Both the position numbers and the translations under genes were made by a program. Source: Eutrigla gurnardus (lineage: Eukaryota > Chordata > Actinopteri > Perciformes > Triglidae). From it: DNA of 64,000 nt. Location of the stretch: NCBI GenBank assembly GCA_963514095.1, contig OY741264.1, positions 15,095,866 to 15,159,865 of the forward strand, in the 5' to 3' direction. Below, in pieces: positions 37,536 through 49,278 of the stretch (position 1 is its first letter; every line of letters begins with the position of its first letter). The notes below the pieces were generated by a model. The model did no database searches. It was not told where the DNA came from and saw only the letters and a program-made list of their open reading frames with translations.

Positions 37536-37719
37536 AGCCCAAAAATAATCTGCATGCGCTGAATCAAAATGTTGCAAATTTGATGAAACACCAAGAGTCA
37601 TGTCTTTTACTTGGAATAGTTTGAGAGGCAGTTGTTTGTATTTTCTCCGACAGATTGGTCAATGTCTAAGGTTTTTTTTTTTGTTTTTTTTGGTGTCGGC
37701 TTATTCACCTTTGTCTCTT

Positions 37720-37960
37720 GTTTCAGATCCTTCACTTCCTGCCCTTGTGTGTTTCACCTGTCTCCCTGAGCCCTGCTGTCACCTGTCCCTTGTTCTCGCC
37801 CTCTTTTCATTCAGTATTCAGAATGCTCCCCTTTGTCTCTACCAGTTCTTCTTTTCTGTTTTAGTGAGCATTCCAGCCTTTTTGTTCCTACTTCCAAGGA
37901 TCAGTCAGATCAGTCTTCACTGCTTGGTGTCAAATCTATCCTAGTGGGGGTTACTTCCTG
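37720..37960 (+). repeat. Diverged LTR-like repeat fragment
   Basis: CACTTCCTGCCCTTGTGTG, TTTCACCTGTCTCCCTGAG and TGTCACCTGTCCCTTG are phrases typical of the same kind of fish LTR-like repeat. Ends are not definable. Confidence 0.35.
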
Positions 37961-38244
37961 TTTACCAAACACTTGTTGTGAAGTAAATCATTTTCAATGA
38001 GTTTAACTCTTGCATTAGAGTCTGTTGGCACCAGCTTGCGAAATCCAGATCCACTGCTTAATGGATTGTTCAGCTGAAACGGAACAGGATGTGAATCATA
38101 TGCTACTGTTTGGTCTTTGCAGTCACTTACGGGATTTGTTCTGCACCATCATCGTCAGGTATCTTTTGGACAAATCGTTCGTTCCTCCAGTTGAGGAGAG
38201 ACTTTTAGATCTATGAAAAAGAGCGCTGATGCTGTCAAACAACC

Positions 38245-39117
38245 CGAATAAGACATTTTTTTTTTCACAATTTCTTTATTGATTTTCCATTTTAATGAAC
38301 AAACGTTCATACACATAACAACAACAATATAACACACAAAAACAGAACAGAAACCCTTCTAACCCACCCTCCTCCCACCCACAATAAGATCTACGGTAAA
38401 TAAAGTTTTGATAATAGTATCAAAATGTGCATTACATATTTAGCCTGTATACATTCCTGTGAACATTGATATGCACAGAAACATTTATTCAAAGGGTCCA
38501 CAATTCAGTCCTTCTCTTCATCTCTATTTCTACTTCACAGTGCTAATACTCCAGCCATGGAACCATTATTGAGCCATTTTAAGATCATAAAGGTGGTGGC
38601 AACAGATCTTGTTCAGTTCTAGGTTGCACATTCAGGTTATTCATGAAGGTTAGGAAAGATGACCACATCTTGTTAAAGTCCTCAACTTTTCCTCTTGCCA
38701 TGTACGTCAGTTTTTCCACTGCCAAATTAGATGACAGTTCTGTAATCCATTGGCCCACGGTAGGTCCCTGAATCTCCTTCCATTTTAAGGCAATCACACG
38801 TTTAGCTTGCAACAGACAGAAATTAATTAGTTTACGTTTTTTTACAGTCACTGGGAAATTCTCAGGATATATGTGCAACAAACATATGTTAGCTTCAACT
38901 GGAACAACCTTTTCTGTGAGTTTGGAAATTAAGTCAAGAACCTCTTTCCAGAATATCTGCAGTTTTTGACAGCTCCACATACAATGTAGCAGGGTACCAA
39001 CTTCTTCCATACATTTGGTGCAGTAGTCAGGAATATTGGGATCAAAGCGGTGCAATTTAAAAGGTGTGATATAAGTTCTAAGCAACCATTTATGCTGTAG
39101 GAGCGAATAAGACATTT
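38245..39117 (-). mobile_element. 5'-truncated L1-like LINE insertion with target-site duplication
   Basis: The insert (38259-39103) is bounded by a 14-base direct repeat CGAATAAGACATTT at 38245-38258 and 39104-39117. Read on the minus strand it ends with CAATAAAG and an A-run, the 3' tail, immediately before the left duplication. The coding part is the C-terminal end of an L1/Tx1-type ORF2. Length and structure are those of a classic target-primed, 5'-truncated insertion. Confidence 0.8.
38585..39103 (-). pseudogene. LINE ORF2 C-terminal fragment
   Basis: An open frame of about 170 codons contains KWLLRTYITPFKL, then CTKCMEEVGTLLHCMWSCQK, a C-x2-C...H-x3-C zinc-knuckle-like motif, then VIALKWKEIQGPTVGQW. 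These match the C-terminus of L1-type reverse transcriptase proteins. Endonuclease and reverse transcriptase domains are absent because of 5' truncation. No stops occur before the natural end, so the insertion is fairly young. Confidence 0.7.
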
Positions 39118-39657
39118 AATGTTTTCCTTTTATTTGTTACTCAACCCCTACATTAATCAAACGATATTAGACTTATATTATCTACTTGTTATAGCATGTT
39201 ATAAAAATCTCCCTATCTTGCATTCAATAAATCCAGAAGACAAACGTAAATGTCCCTTATGGTGCTGATTTTTAAATTAGCATTGCAAAACCTGTACTTG
39301 TGTGATTGTATTTTTTTACATATTGAACCACTACCTAGTTAAAGATATTTGGAAAAACATAATAGATATTTTGGCTCATACCAAACAAAGCCTCTCTGCA
39401 CATAAAAAGAGCACTTTAAGAAAGACATACAATAACCTTGTGCTCATGGTTACTTTTTTTCCATTCAAATGTATTGTGCAATTAATTAGTCATTACTCAC
39501 TCCTTTTAACAATTAAAAGAGCACTTTTATCTGCAAGTGATGTGAAAATATTTTGTAGTAGTAGTATTTTGTAGTAACAACTAGGCACATTCACAAAGAA
39601 ACGGTGGTCCTCTGCTGAGTCTGGGAGTCTCATGGTCACCAAGTCTAGACCTCTAAA

Positions 39658-41207
39658 TACACTATTTTGCCAAAAGTATTCGCTCACCTGCTTTGACTTG
39701 CATATAAGTCATAAGTGACATCCCATTTTTAATCCATAAGGTTTAATATGACGTTGGTCCACCCTTCACAGCTTCAACTCTTCTGGGAAGGCCTCCCACG
39801 AGGTTTAGGAGTGTGTTTATGAGAATTTTTGAACATTCTTCCAGAAGTGCATTTGTGCACACTAACGTTGGACGGGAAGGCCTGGCTCTCAGTCTCCACT
39901 CTAATTCATCCCAAAGGTATTCTATGGGGTTGAGGTCAGGACTCTGTGCATGCCAGTCAAGTTCATCCACACCAAACTATCTCATCCATGTCTTTATGGA
40001 CCTTGCTTTGTGTACTGGTGCACAGTCATGTTGGAACAGGAAGGGGCCATCCCCAAACTGTTCCCACAAAGCTGGGAGCATGGAATTGTCCAACATCTCT
40101 TGGTATGCTGAAGCATTAAGAGTTCCTTTCACTGGAGCTCCTGAAAAAAAAACCCACACCATAATCCCCCCTCCACCAAACTTTACACGTGGCACAATGC
40201 AGTGAAGTTGTGTTTGGCAATGACACACCAGACATAATATCCAAATCTGAAGATCTTTTAATGCTGCGGCATGAGCCGTTCCCAGTGTGACATAGGAATG
40301 ACTGAAGAGTCACTGTTTTCTGTCGGCACTTATAATGTAGTTGAATTTACAAATAGGTCGGACATCCTGCAGCCCCCGTTCCACGTGCCCCAGACGTTGT
40401 GTTTGATCAAAGGGTCATTGGTTTATCCTACATCAATGGGCTTGTCTGGTGACGCCCCTGGTGGCAAATGGTCCTGCGATTCGCATTGAGGACAGACAGC
40501 CATTTGCCCACAGAAATACATGATTAAATAGGAATTTCCCTCACAGCAGTCAGACAAGTACCTTTCTCCTGGCAACCACCAAACCCAGACTCGTCCATCA
40601 GATTGCCAGATGGAGAAGCGTGATTTGTCACTCCAGAGTACGCGTCTCACCTGCTCTAGAGTCCAGTGGCGGCGTGTTTTACACCACTGCATCCGATGCT
40701 TTGCATTGCACTTGCTGATGTATGGCTTGGATGCAGCTGCTCGGCCATGGAAACCCATTCCATGAAGCTCTCTACACACTGTTCTTGAGCTAATCTGAAG
40801 GCCACATGAAGTTTGGAGCTCTGTAGCGATGGCGACCTCTGAGCACTATGTGCGTCAGCATCCTCTGACCCCACTCTGTCGTTTTACCTGGTCTACCACT
40901 TCTTGGCTGAGTTGCTGTCGTTCCAAATTGCTTCCACTTTGTTATAATCCCACTGACAGTTGACTGAGGAATATTTAGGAGCGAGGACATTTCACGACTG
41001 AACTTGTTGCACAGGTGGCATCCTATCACAGTACCACGCTGGAATTCACTGAGCTCCTGAGAGTGACCTATTCTTTCACAAATGTTTGTAGAAACAGTCT
41101 GCATGCCTGGGTGCTTGATTTTATACACCTGTGGCCATGGAAGTGATTGGAACACCTGATTTCAATTATTTGGATGGGTGAGTGAATACATTTGTCAATA
41201 TAGTGTA
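39658..41207 (-). mobile_element. Tc1/mariner transposon (decayed)
   Basis: Outer ends CACTATTTTGCCAAAAGTAT (left) and CACTATATTGACAAATGTAT (right, complemented) are inverted repeats with a few mismatches. TA dinucleotides flank both (39658-39659, 41206-41207), the Tc1 target duplication. The length of about 1.55 kb is normal for a full Tc1 element. The transposase inside is on the minus strand. Confidence 0.85.
39743..41155 (-). pseudogene. Tc1-like transposase (DD34E), frameshifted
   Basis: In order on the minus strand: a paired helix-turn-helix region (ELSEFQRGTVIGCHLCNKF, QSTVSGIITKWK), a GRP-type hook (PRSGRPGKTTEWG), the first catalytic Asp in RRVLWSDKSRFSIW, a glycine-rich KFGGGGIMVW, the second Asp in FLFQHDCAPVHKARS, and the catalytic Glu in SPDLNPIEYLWDELEWRL, ending GGPTSY. 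The pieces fall in several frames with stops and an internal break near 40230-40430, so it cannot make an intact enzyme. All three catalytic residues are still visible. Confidence 0.85.
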
Positions 41208-41870
41208 TATCAAGTTTCTTTAGTGTTATTTTTACATTAAAGTCCCAGTCGGCAAGAGCCTGTTGTTTGTTTTGCAAAAATCGACAGGCCCAGGGGCCTC
41301 ATTTATAAAGCTTGCGTACGCACAAAACGGGGCTGGAAACGTGCGTACGCCACTTTCCACGCAAATGTTGTGATCTATAAAAACCAAACTTGACGGGAAA
41401 GTGTGCGTACCCGTAAGCAAACACACATCCACATTCTGGAAACTGGAAGGGAATCAGCAGTAAACGTGAGAAGAACTATATATTTTTGATGACTCGCACA
41501 CATTTAATTACACTCCATATCATACGTTAGATCTGCGTTATCATGATGAACTCCAGCAATGTTTTTGACGCTTTTAATGAGTGATAGTTTTTTTCATATT
41601 AACACCTTCTTTTAAAATCTGGCTTGTATCTTAAATCAAAATCATTTTGAAATATTGAATCAGCGCTGTCACCGCAGGAGGAGGAGATGGCCCAAATGCG
41701 TGTAATACAGTATACGATAAATACCTTCCATTAGATCACTGTAGAACACAGCGGGAATAACTAAATATTCTCCTTATTTATGTGCATATATCATCAACGC
41801 ACATAAATACAGCCATTAAGCCATCATATACTTGTTACACTTTATCCTCGTTTTTAAACCACCAGAGCGC

Positions 41871-42027
41871 AGAGGAAATGCGCTATAATGAGTGGCACGC
41901 TCGTGCGCGCTCAGTCGTGGAGCGTGGAGAGCGCAAATTTATCGATGACCCCGAGCCACGGCCCCCTGCCCGACTGGAGGGGTATCAACAGGGCGCAAGA
42001 ATCCGTGAGGATGGCATGCGTTTGTAA
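41871..42027 (+). pseudogene. Harbinger transposase C-terminal relic with internal deletion
   Basis: The frame EEMRYNEWHARARSVVERGE recalls the (E/K)-YN-AHRR-R-V-E-TFG motif near the end of Harbinger transposases, and is followed directly by DDPEPRPP, EGYQQGARIRE and a stop, which resembles the extreme C-terminus. The segment between these parts in intact proteins is absent. The catalytic region is not found. Confidence 0.45.
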
Positions 42028-42059
42028 TATAAGGAAGACAACAATCAATGTTCATAGTA

Positions 42060-42640
42060 AACGTATTATTTTATTAATCACAGTGCGCGTTTGCCGTAGC
42101 TCATCTGCAACGTTGTTGATGGCGGTGATTGTGTCTCGCTGAAGTTGCAGGACGGCATCCTCCTCACGTCACCCTCCTCTACACCACACGCTGCAGACTC
42201 TGGAAGGACAGAAACGATTTAACGTTTTGTTTTATATACAATAAAAGTTTAAAATCTGTTTACCCTTATCCCTCTGGTCTCACTCGCGTCTGTGTCTCCC
42301 TCCTTTTCAGACACAATCCCCGTCAAAGTCACATCAAAGTCAAACTTCCTCAAATACTCAAGCAATACATTAAATACATGTTGGTAAAAGAGCGGAAAGA
42401 TGTCATTTACCTTCAGATCGGGCGACTTTTTCGTAAGTTTCGCCACCATCCGCTCCGTCCCACTGACGCCGTGGACAGCATCATCGATGTGTTGCCACTT
42501 GCACTGCTTCTTTTTATTCGTGATCCCGCTGCTGTGGCCACTAAATTAAATTATTTTCCGGGCCTCCAACTCCCCAACAAGTGTCTCTTCTCCATTTCTG
42601 AAAAGTTATGTTTCTTTGCTTTTTTCTGACCTGTCGCCGT
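42060..42640 (-). pseudogene. Harbinger Myb-like (SANT/MADF) protein relic
   Basis: Read on the minus strand and allowing frameshifts: HNFSEMEKRHLLGELEARK, then FSGHSSGITNKKKQCKWQHI, DDAVHGVSGTERMVAKLTKK and SPDLKV, followed by a GTAAATG donor-like site. This matches the helical Myb-like domain of Harbinger partner proteins (F-E---L-GEVE-R, HSSG-TNK-K-AEW, V--VS--ERTVAEVKKKWSD-KV). A later exon-like part reads LQRDTITAINNVADELRQ and ends near an AATAAA signal at about 42070. In intact elements this protein escorts the transposase to DNA. Broken here by at least one frameshift. Confidence 0.55.
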
Positions 42641-44318
42641 GATTCACCACACGGAAACGATTGCATGCCGGCTCATTAACATAGTAAAATGAGGGCGTGT
42701 ACAGGGCAGGATTCAGGTACGCACACTTGTAGGTGATCCTGTGATTTATAAAGGAAACATTGCGTACAGCTTGCGTGCGCACAGTTTTATAAATCTGATT
42801 TTTTTTTGGCGCACGCAAACTTTGGCTTTTTGGCGTACGTAAACTTTTAGTAAGGATCCTACGCACAGTTTTATAAATGAGGCCCCTGATCATCCTGTCC
42901 ACTCGGCATGCAGGGCTATGTTCATGCACACACAGAGCCCCTCCCCCCTCGGGCTGTTCCACTATTACAGGGGGGAGGCGGAGGGAAGTAGCAACAAGCT
43001 TCCAATTCCTCAGTTAAAAACCGAAACGAGGGAGTCCAAAACAACCAAGGAAAAGAAAACACCGGTGGAAAATAAGGAAAAAAAGAAAGATTGCGATGGG
43101 TGCCCATGATAAAACAAGAGTCATCATCGGACCCGCGTTTCAAAGGTGGCCTGATCTAAGGGATTTCAAAGGGCACAATGTCGAGGGGAAGGAGCTTGCG
43201 TGGTCGTGGGGGAGGAGCGTGAGAGTTGTAAACATTCAAAATCTGACAGAGTGCCCTCGATCCGCCGGACTTGGCGACTGGGACCGTAAACAAAAATCAA
43301 CCATCTTGTATATAACATGTCAGTAGCATAAATAAGAAATGACTTAAGGATGATAAAGTCAATATGCAGAACAATCATGAACAACAGGCACAAACAGTTG
43401 TCCTAACTCTCTCTTTGGTATGTTTTGCACTGTTTCATGTACAGTACAAAAGCTGGACGAGTGAAATCCAGCACATGGTATTGTAGTGCTGAGTGATATC
43501 AGCAGAGAGTACATGCAGCTACGTTCAGCCCAGAGAGGAAACTGTATCAGTCACCACCCGCTGTTCCCACTAAAGCAAGCTTTGAATGAGTTTGTAACCC
43601 ATTTCAACCTTGAAATGTTTCCATTTTGATCGGTGGCAGGGAGTTTGGTGAGAGCCTTCATCAGCGACAAACTGAAAGTGGGAAGTCAGTCCAGAAACAT
43701 GCATAGGTATGCTCAGCTAGATCAGAGTCAAAGGGAAACGTCTGTCAGTTACAATAAAACGTAGTCATTCATGCACTTGCTATGGGTGTACGTTTAAGTG
43801 AGTGCAATGCACCCCCCTCCCCCTCCTCACATAAACTCACCCTGACCTCATGTTGAACCAATATCCATATGCTCGTCTGCGCCTCTGAACAAACGGTACA
43901 ACGGCTCCTGTGTTAAATGCAGGCATGGGTGCAGCGGTCACAGCGTCTCCCTTACATACTGGCGGTCAGGTGCCCTTGGGCATCGAAAAGATGCTAGCTG
44001 ACTTGACATCCACGCCTGCTGCATGCCTGTCTGAATTAGCACTTCACTGCCAAGCAATCTGCTCCATACCTCGGGGGGAGGTCAAATGATTTTGCCCTTC
44101 TGCAGAGAGCGAGGAGTCCTAGCTTTAGGATATTTAGTGACACGGAGGACTGCGCTTCAAATGCTGAAATGTGGATTCGTAGCGGTGCAAGTGATGAATG
44201 ATGGCCGGGGAAATAGGAAGCAGCATTCCTCGACAGTAAACAGACGCTGACCAGCAGATCACCGTGAACAGGCCTCCGAGGTTTTGGACTTTCACAGGAA
44301 TGTTCTGTATGTCCAGTG

Positions 44319-44321
<3 letters not shown>

Positions 44322-44364
<43 letters not shown>
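44322..44364. repeat. (GT)n microsatellite
   Basis: Perfect GT run, followed by imperfect GT-rich sequence to 44403. Confidence 0.95.
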
Positions 44365-44366
<2 letters not shown>

Positions 44367-44846
44367 ATGTGTTTGTGTGTGTTTGAGTGTGTGTATGTGT
44401 GTGAGATTGTGCATAGTCCAAAGGAGTTTGTGAAGGCTTTCCCTCTGAAGTGTCAACCTCCCAGAGAGAGGATCAAGTGCTAAGCGGGGGACTCAGGAGC
44501 TCAGTGCCTGATGTGTGTGTGTGTTTGTGTGTGTGTGTGTCTCTAGCAGCCCACAGTTGCGGTTTTAGGGATTGAGGAAGTGATATATCCTCTTATCTGT
44601 TACTGTGGATGACCACAAGCCTGACCAGAGTCGGCCCCGCATGGCTAAATCCTCACACTCAAAGGATGGATCAGTGTGTGTGTGTGTGTGTTTGTGAGTG
44701 TTGGGATGAACAGAGGTGCATCAGAGAGCAGGGCCTTCCTCATGATGGAGATGTGCAGAGTTTAAAGGTCAAGCACACATGTGGGGGGTCAGTGAGCAGC
44801 CTGGCAAGCGGAACAGAAGCGTCATACACACTGAAACATAAGGGTA

Positions 44847-44849
<3 letters not shown>

Positions 44850-44901
<52 letters not shown>
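44850..44901. repeat. (GT)n microsatellite
   Basis: Perfect GT run. Confidence 0.95.
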
Positions 44902-44903
<2 letters not shown>

Positions 44904-45792
44904 ACGCATATGTGTGTCAGGCAAATGAGGAAAAGCTTAAAAAATGAAAAAAATAATTGAGCCTATGTAGCATCTGACAGAAGAAACAATTTTAAGACCA
45001 TATCTGGGTATTTCCTCACTGACCCTCATGTAAACGTCTGTGTGACCTGTATAACCTGTAATTATGACATGTTTTTCTGATTGTCTGTGTTTTGCAGTCA
45101 GGGAAGACGATATTGAAAGTGAAACCAAAGATGGAGTATTTTCATGGATGTTTTAACGTGTTTTTTTATTCCAACAATTTAATTTTTTCTGAGCTTTAAA
45201 ATGTACTTCATGTATGTTTTTAAAACCTTTAAATTCAATAGATAATTATTTCATATCATAGTGTTGATTATAATCCATAATCCATGATACAGCAATGGCC
45301 CCAATTCCAGGCAGTCAAATAGATTAAAGGCCTAATTTATACAAATACTCTCTATTTTGCAACTTCACACAAATCATGTGGACCTAAATTGGGATTTTTC
45401 CTCATTAGACTGTTTCATTTGAAGAAAAAAAATGAAGCCTTGTGAGATTAAATACATGCAGTGTTTCACAAAAAAAAGTAAAGATGAAAGTTTGGATAAA
45501 AAAAAATTCAGTCTTTCAGCAATCATCTCACAACCCCGTTATGGGTCCTGAACTTTAGGTTGTGAACATGATGTGACACCTAATGAAACCGAACATTAGC
45601 TGGTTTGGGTTTTTGAAGTTGTTTTACAGTATAGTGTTCAACATGTAGTCCAACATAGGTTGCAACCCTGATACATTTATGTCCTTCATCTGATAAGTTT
45701 GAGTTCGATTTTGCGTGATTTTGAAGGCACACCTTCCAACATGACATACCAGTAGACAAAGATACAAGTGCCTTTGGCAACAATGAAGAAAT

Positions 45793-45870
45793 TAAAAATG
45801 TTGAATCACAGATCATGTTGTGGGTCAGTTTGACCCCTTTGAATAACAGCGAAAACTACACAAGGGTTAA
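45793..45870 (-). repeat. Short dispersed repeat end (TTAACCCTTGTG type)
   Basis: Minus-strand GGATTAACCCTTGTGTAG and GGGGTCAAACTGACCCAC match the common fish repeat with a TTAACCCTTGTG start and a GGGTCA-TTGACCC palindrome. Only one end is recognisable. Confidence 0.45.
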
Positions 45871-46381
45871 TCCTCATGTCTGGTTGTTTCCATTGTTGGC
45901 TGATGTGGTTTAATTTTGCTGCATAAGTGTCATAAAAATATGGTTACGCTATTCTACAGTACTATCAGTCATATACATAGATGCCATATCAGTCCCTGTG
46001 ACCAGGTGTCCACCATTTTATAATTACGCTGTTTTCTATTAATAAAACACAACAAGCTCATCAAGTCAACCTGCCAATGCAGTTGGGACAGAAGCATGAC
46101 TTTCATTTACACTTGGGATGAGGCGTTCCTCTGCAGACAAACATAATAATGATGTACAGTCAATGTGATTCTACTGCTCCCGACATCATACCGTGGTTTA
46201 TGGCCTTGTAGCGTGAGGAGGGGAGGGAGGCGCTACCTGACATCACGATGGGAAATGTGTTAAAAGCCAAAACGTGTTTGTGATTGCGTTTTCACAGCGA
46301 CGATCTAAACTACAACCAGAGTTGGTGTTACGGCGAGGACAAGAGGGCGACTCACACTGCTGCTTCTTCATTGTCTTACAG

Positions 46382-46454
46382 GTCGGAGATTTACAAGATC
46401 ATTCGTTATGATCCAGTGCATTTTGATCCCAACCGGAACCAACAATCTACCAGG
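46382..46454 (+). CDS. Candidate downstream exon of the divergent transcript
   Basis: A long pyrimidine-rich acceptor (CTGCTTCTTCATTGTCTTACAG) ends at 46381 and a plausible donor (CAGG|GTATGA) starts at 46455. The 73-base segment is complex sequence among repeats. Joined to the exon ending at 23037, its first base completes the split codon and the next 24 codons are open (SEIYKIIRYDPVHFDPN followed by seven more residues), ending in phase 0. This frame match could be chance. I recognise no protein family. The implied intron would be 23.3 kb. Confidence 0.35.
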
Positions 46455-47002
46455 GTATGAGAGACCATACACACACACACACACGCACACACTTCAGTGC
46501 TTAGAAACACTCATCTGTTAAACAGAGCGTACATCACTCTTTGCTAAGTAGAAGTTTCTCTCATCTCTCCCCGCCTCGCTCTCTCATCTGTCCATGTCAT
46601 CCCTCACTACCTCACATCACCCATCAGTTAGTCACATGCACACACACACACACATGTCTACAGATCAGCCATCAGTTTGTCTGATGGACACATAAATGTA
46701 CATCTTCGCATTTGCACACAGACCTTTACATCACACGTCAGATCGCCCAAGACTCACACGCACTCACTCACACACACACACAATACATCACACATCAACT
46801 CCTTGTTGTAGGCTGAAGGAGTGTGTGTGTGTGTGTGTGTGTATGAGTGTGGGGGGTGTTGGCAGGGGGGGGCTGACAGGGGAAAGGAGGAAGTACACAG
46901 GAAGTACATTAGTTATCACTCCTGTGTCTTCTCCACCTTTTCACTTCTTATCACCGCCTGATGTCGAGCTGCTTCTCCTTCTTTCCACACCCCTTTCTTT
47001 TT

Positions 47003-47007
<5 letters not shown>

Positions 47008-47064
<57 letters not shown>
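47008..47064. repeat. (CT)n microsatellite
   Basis: Perfect CT run. Confidence 0.95.
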
Positions 47065-47066
<2 letters not shown>

Positions 47067-47562
47067 GCACACGCACGCCTTTAAAAATGACTGCCGTGCT
47101 CTATTTTACTGTCGGGCCCTGGGATCTAGATGACACTTGGCAAGCCGTAGAAGCCGCAAGACAACTGGATGAAATATTTAAATGAAAGACGGCAGGGCTA
47201 GGAGAGGTGAAGAAATGGAGGGGGGTTTATAGGACAGAGGACGAGGGAAGGAGAGAGTGACGATATTCAGATGGTGAGCAGAATGTGTCTCTTTTCTTGG
47301 CAAAGAGCGGGGCTGTGTGACAAGAGGTACCGATGAATAGTCCTTTACCTGCGAAGTAGCCTGAAGAGAAATAAACCAATATAGTCTGAAATTACTTCAC
47401 TTTGTCTTGGAATCATCAGCAAGTGTCTGGATCAGCTACTTAGAGGAGGGCAATGAATCCAAGATCCAACGTGATCTCACAGAAGTACCCTGTACCCAGT
47501 ACAAGTACCCTGACCCCATGACGACAACACATCACTTGGTGGTGGCATACAATGTGTCATTA

Positions 47563-47567
47563 TTATG

Positions 47568-47601
<34 letters not shown>
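47563..47601. repeat. (TTA)n microsatellite
   Basis: Trinucleotide run. Confidence 0.9.
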
Positions 47602-47604
<3 letters not shown>

Positions 47605-48034
47605 GGCACCCCACAGATTTCGGTGGCACAACCAACCTTCTTTGGTTTTTTAGAAATTAAAATCAGGGATTTATACATTTTATAAATCAGGGGTTTTTTT
47701 TTAAAATTAATTTACACAGCCTTTGTAATTTAGTTAATTTTGACTTTTGGTTAAACACAGGACTTGGACATCAGTCTCCTCGGTTAAGGTCTTGTGTTTG
47801 ACCTGACTGACCTGTTAGGTCATGATTAATTCACATATATCTGTGATATCAGGCCGTTTAAAACATAATCAAATGAGATTTCACTTGCTCACATGCTCAA
47901 TGTCAATGCTACCACGCTGATGTTTAGCACGCATCATGTAGTAACCATAGATACCTCAGATTTTTTTTAAACATTTTTTGACATACAATGCAAACAAAAA
48001 AAGCATGCAGCAATTCATCCAGTTCTTGGTTGAC

Positions 48035-48195
48035 AAGACCCTGGTGCATGGTGTTGCTAGGGGTTCACCAAAATCAGGGGAATTCATCCCCTGGGGACCA
48101 CAATTGTTTATAATGTCAATCCAACCAATCATTTTTGATATATGTTATCCTCATGGTGGTGCTGCTTCATTTTGGACCAAAACCATGATTGGCAT
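48035..48195 (+). repeat. Dispersed teleost repeat
   Basis: GGTGTTGCTAGGGGTTCACC, AATTCATCCCCTGGGGACCA, TAATGTCAATCCAACCAATC and CTCATGGTGGTGCTGC follow in order a repeat common in fish genomes (GGTGGCGCTAGAGG, GGATCACCAAAGTCA, CATCCTCTGGGGACC, GGCAATCCATCC). The copy is diverged. Confidence 0.55.
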
Positions 48196-49240
48196 GGCAC
48201 TCCTACAGCCAAGCAACAAGTTAGTCACACGACTCTCTGACAAGTCATTAACATGTTTTGGTTTTATGAATGGATGGCTTCATCGTCTAGAGAGAACATG
48301 TTCCATCTTTAAAGGCAGTCTGTAAATTGCTTCTACAAGTTCAAACTACAACTGCCAATCAGTGCTCAGTTTGAGTACCAATGAAGTCCCGACTCTCTAG
48401 CATGTTGCCTCTCTGCTTGTATCATTAATCTTAAATGATAAAAAATGCTTCATTGTCAACAACAATGATGTCTTGATCCGTAGGAGGAGAGCTAATTAAC
48501 ATTAGCTGTTAGCAGCACAGTCCTGCTTGGCTAAATAATGATGCTAATGTACAGATGTTGCTTTGAGATACATGATATATATTCAAGCTCTTTTCAGTAA
48601 AAACTATCATGATGTGTTTGAATGTAATCCTGTCAAATTTGGTTGAAGGTAAGAGACTTGGGGCATATCATCAGGGATTCATCGTAAAACCAGTATGTAG
48701 ACAGTAATAAAGGAGTTCATGTTTATGCATATTTTTTCTTTTTTTGCAATGGGATCGGGAATGTTCCTATTTCACTGGTATGAGTTTAGGCCCTAATGAC
48801 AGCTTCTTTTAGGAATAAATACATTGATTATATATTGATTATAATATTGATTATAAATCAGAGCAACCTTTTAAACCTTAGCAGAGTTTTACAATACCAA
48901 ACACAAAAAAAAGTTATTTGTAAGAGGAGATGTTATGTATAAAACCCCATATTATATATTCAGAGTGCTTCATGGTGCCAGCTGGTTCGACCAATAAAAA
49001 GAGTGCATGCCATTTTTGCCCTCAAAGATGTGACTTGGAGCCCCATTATGTCAAAACCAGAATCACAGACAGAACCTCATAATGTTTGATTCATGTTTGC
49101 TTCCATCTCTGATGCAATACAAAAGACACAATAAATCACTTTTTGGTTTGTGTGTGTTGTTTATTCAATCACCACACTAAGTCTCCAATCATGTGTGCAG
49201 ACCTGCATTTTGATCACTTACCTGTGTATTTAAGGTATAT

Positions 49241-49241
49241 G

Positions 49242-49277
<36 letters not shown>
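49241..49277. repeat. (GT)n microsatellite
   Basis: Perfect GT run. Confidence 0.95.

Positions 49278-49278
<1 letters not shown>

Larger units (their letters stand above)
41291..42888. mobile_element. PIF/Harbinger transposon, internally deleted
   Basis: Inverted ends CAGGGGCCTCATTTATAAAG (left) and CTTTATAAATGAGGCCCCTG-like (right), with further inverted TGCGTACGCAC motifs just inside. The interior keeps the last part of a transposase on the plus strand and a Myb-like protein on the minus strand, tail to tail, the normal two-gene layout of Harbinger elements. Most of the transposase is missing. It sits only 83 bases from the Tc1 element. Confidence 0.7.
43000..46380. other. Noncoding sequence between the transposon cluster and the candidate third exon
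   Basis: No gene is supported. The part at 43000-43320 is G/A-rich with some CpG; 44300-44900 has three (GT)n tracts; 45000-45860 is AT-rich and includes a repeat end. Confidence 0.45.

Noticed and set aside
42129..42629. 166-codon plus-strand frame
   Set aside because: It is antisense to the Harbinger Myb-like relic, which explains the sequence better.
43020..43330. Possible host exon in G/A-rich sequence
   Set aside because: Open frames on both strands are short and no paired acceptor and donor were convincing.
46961..47185. Plus-strand frame ending GPWDLDDTWQAVEAARQLDE
   Set aside because: The first half is a (CT)n translation; the rest is short, unrecognised and without splice signals.
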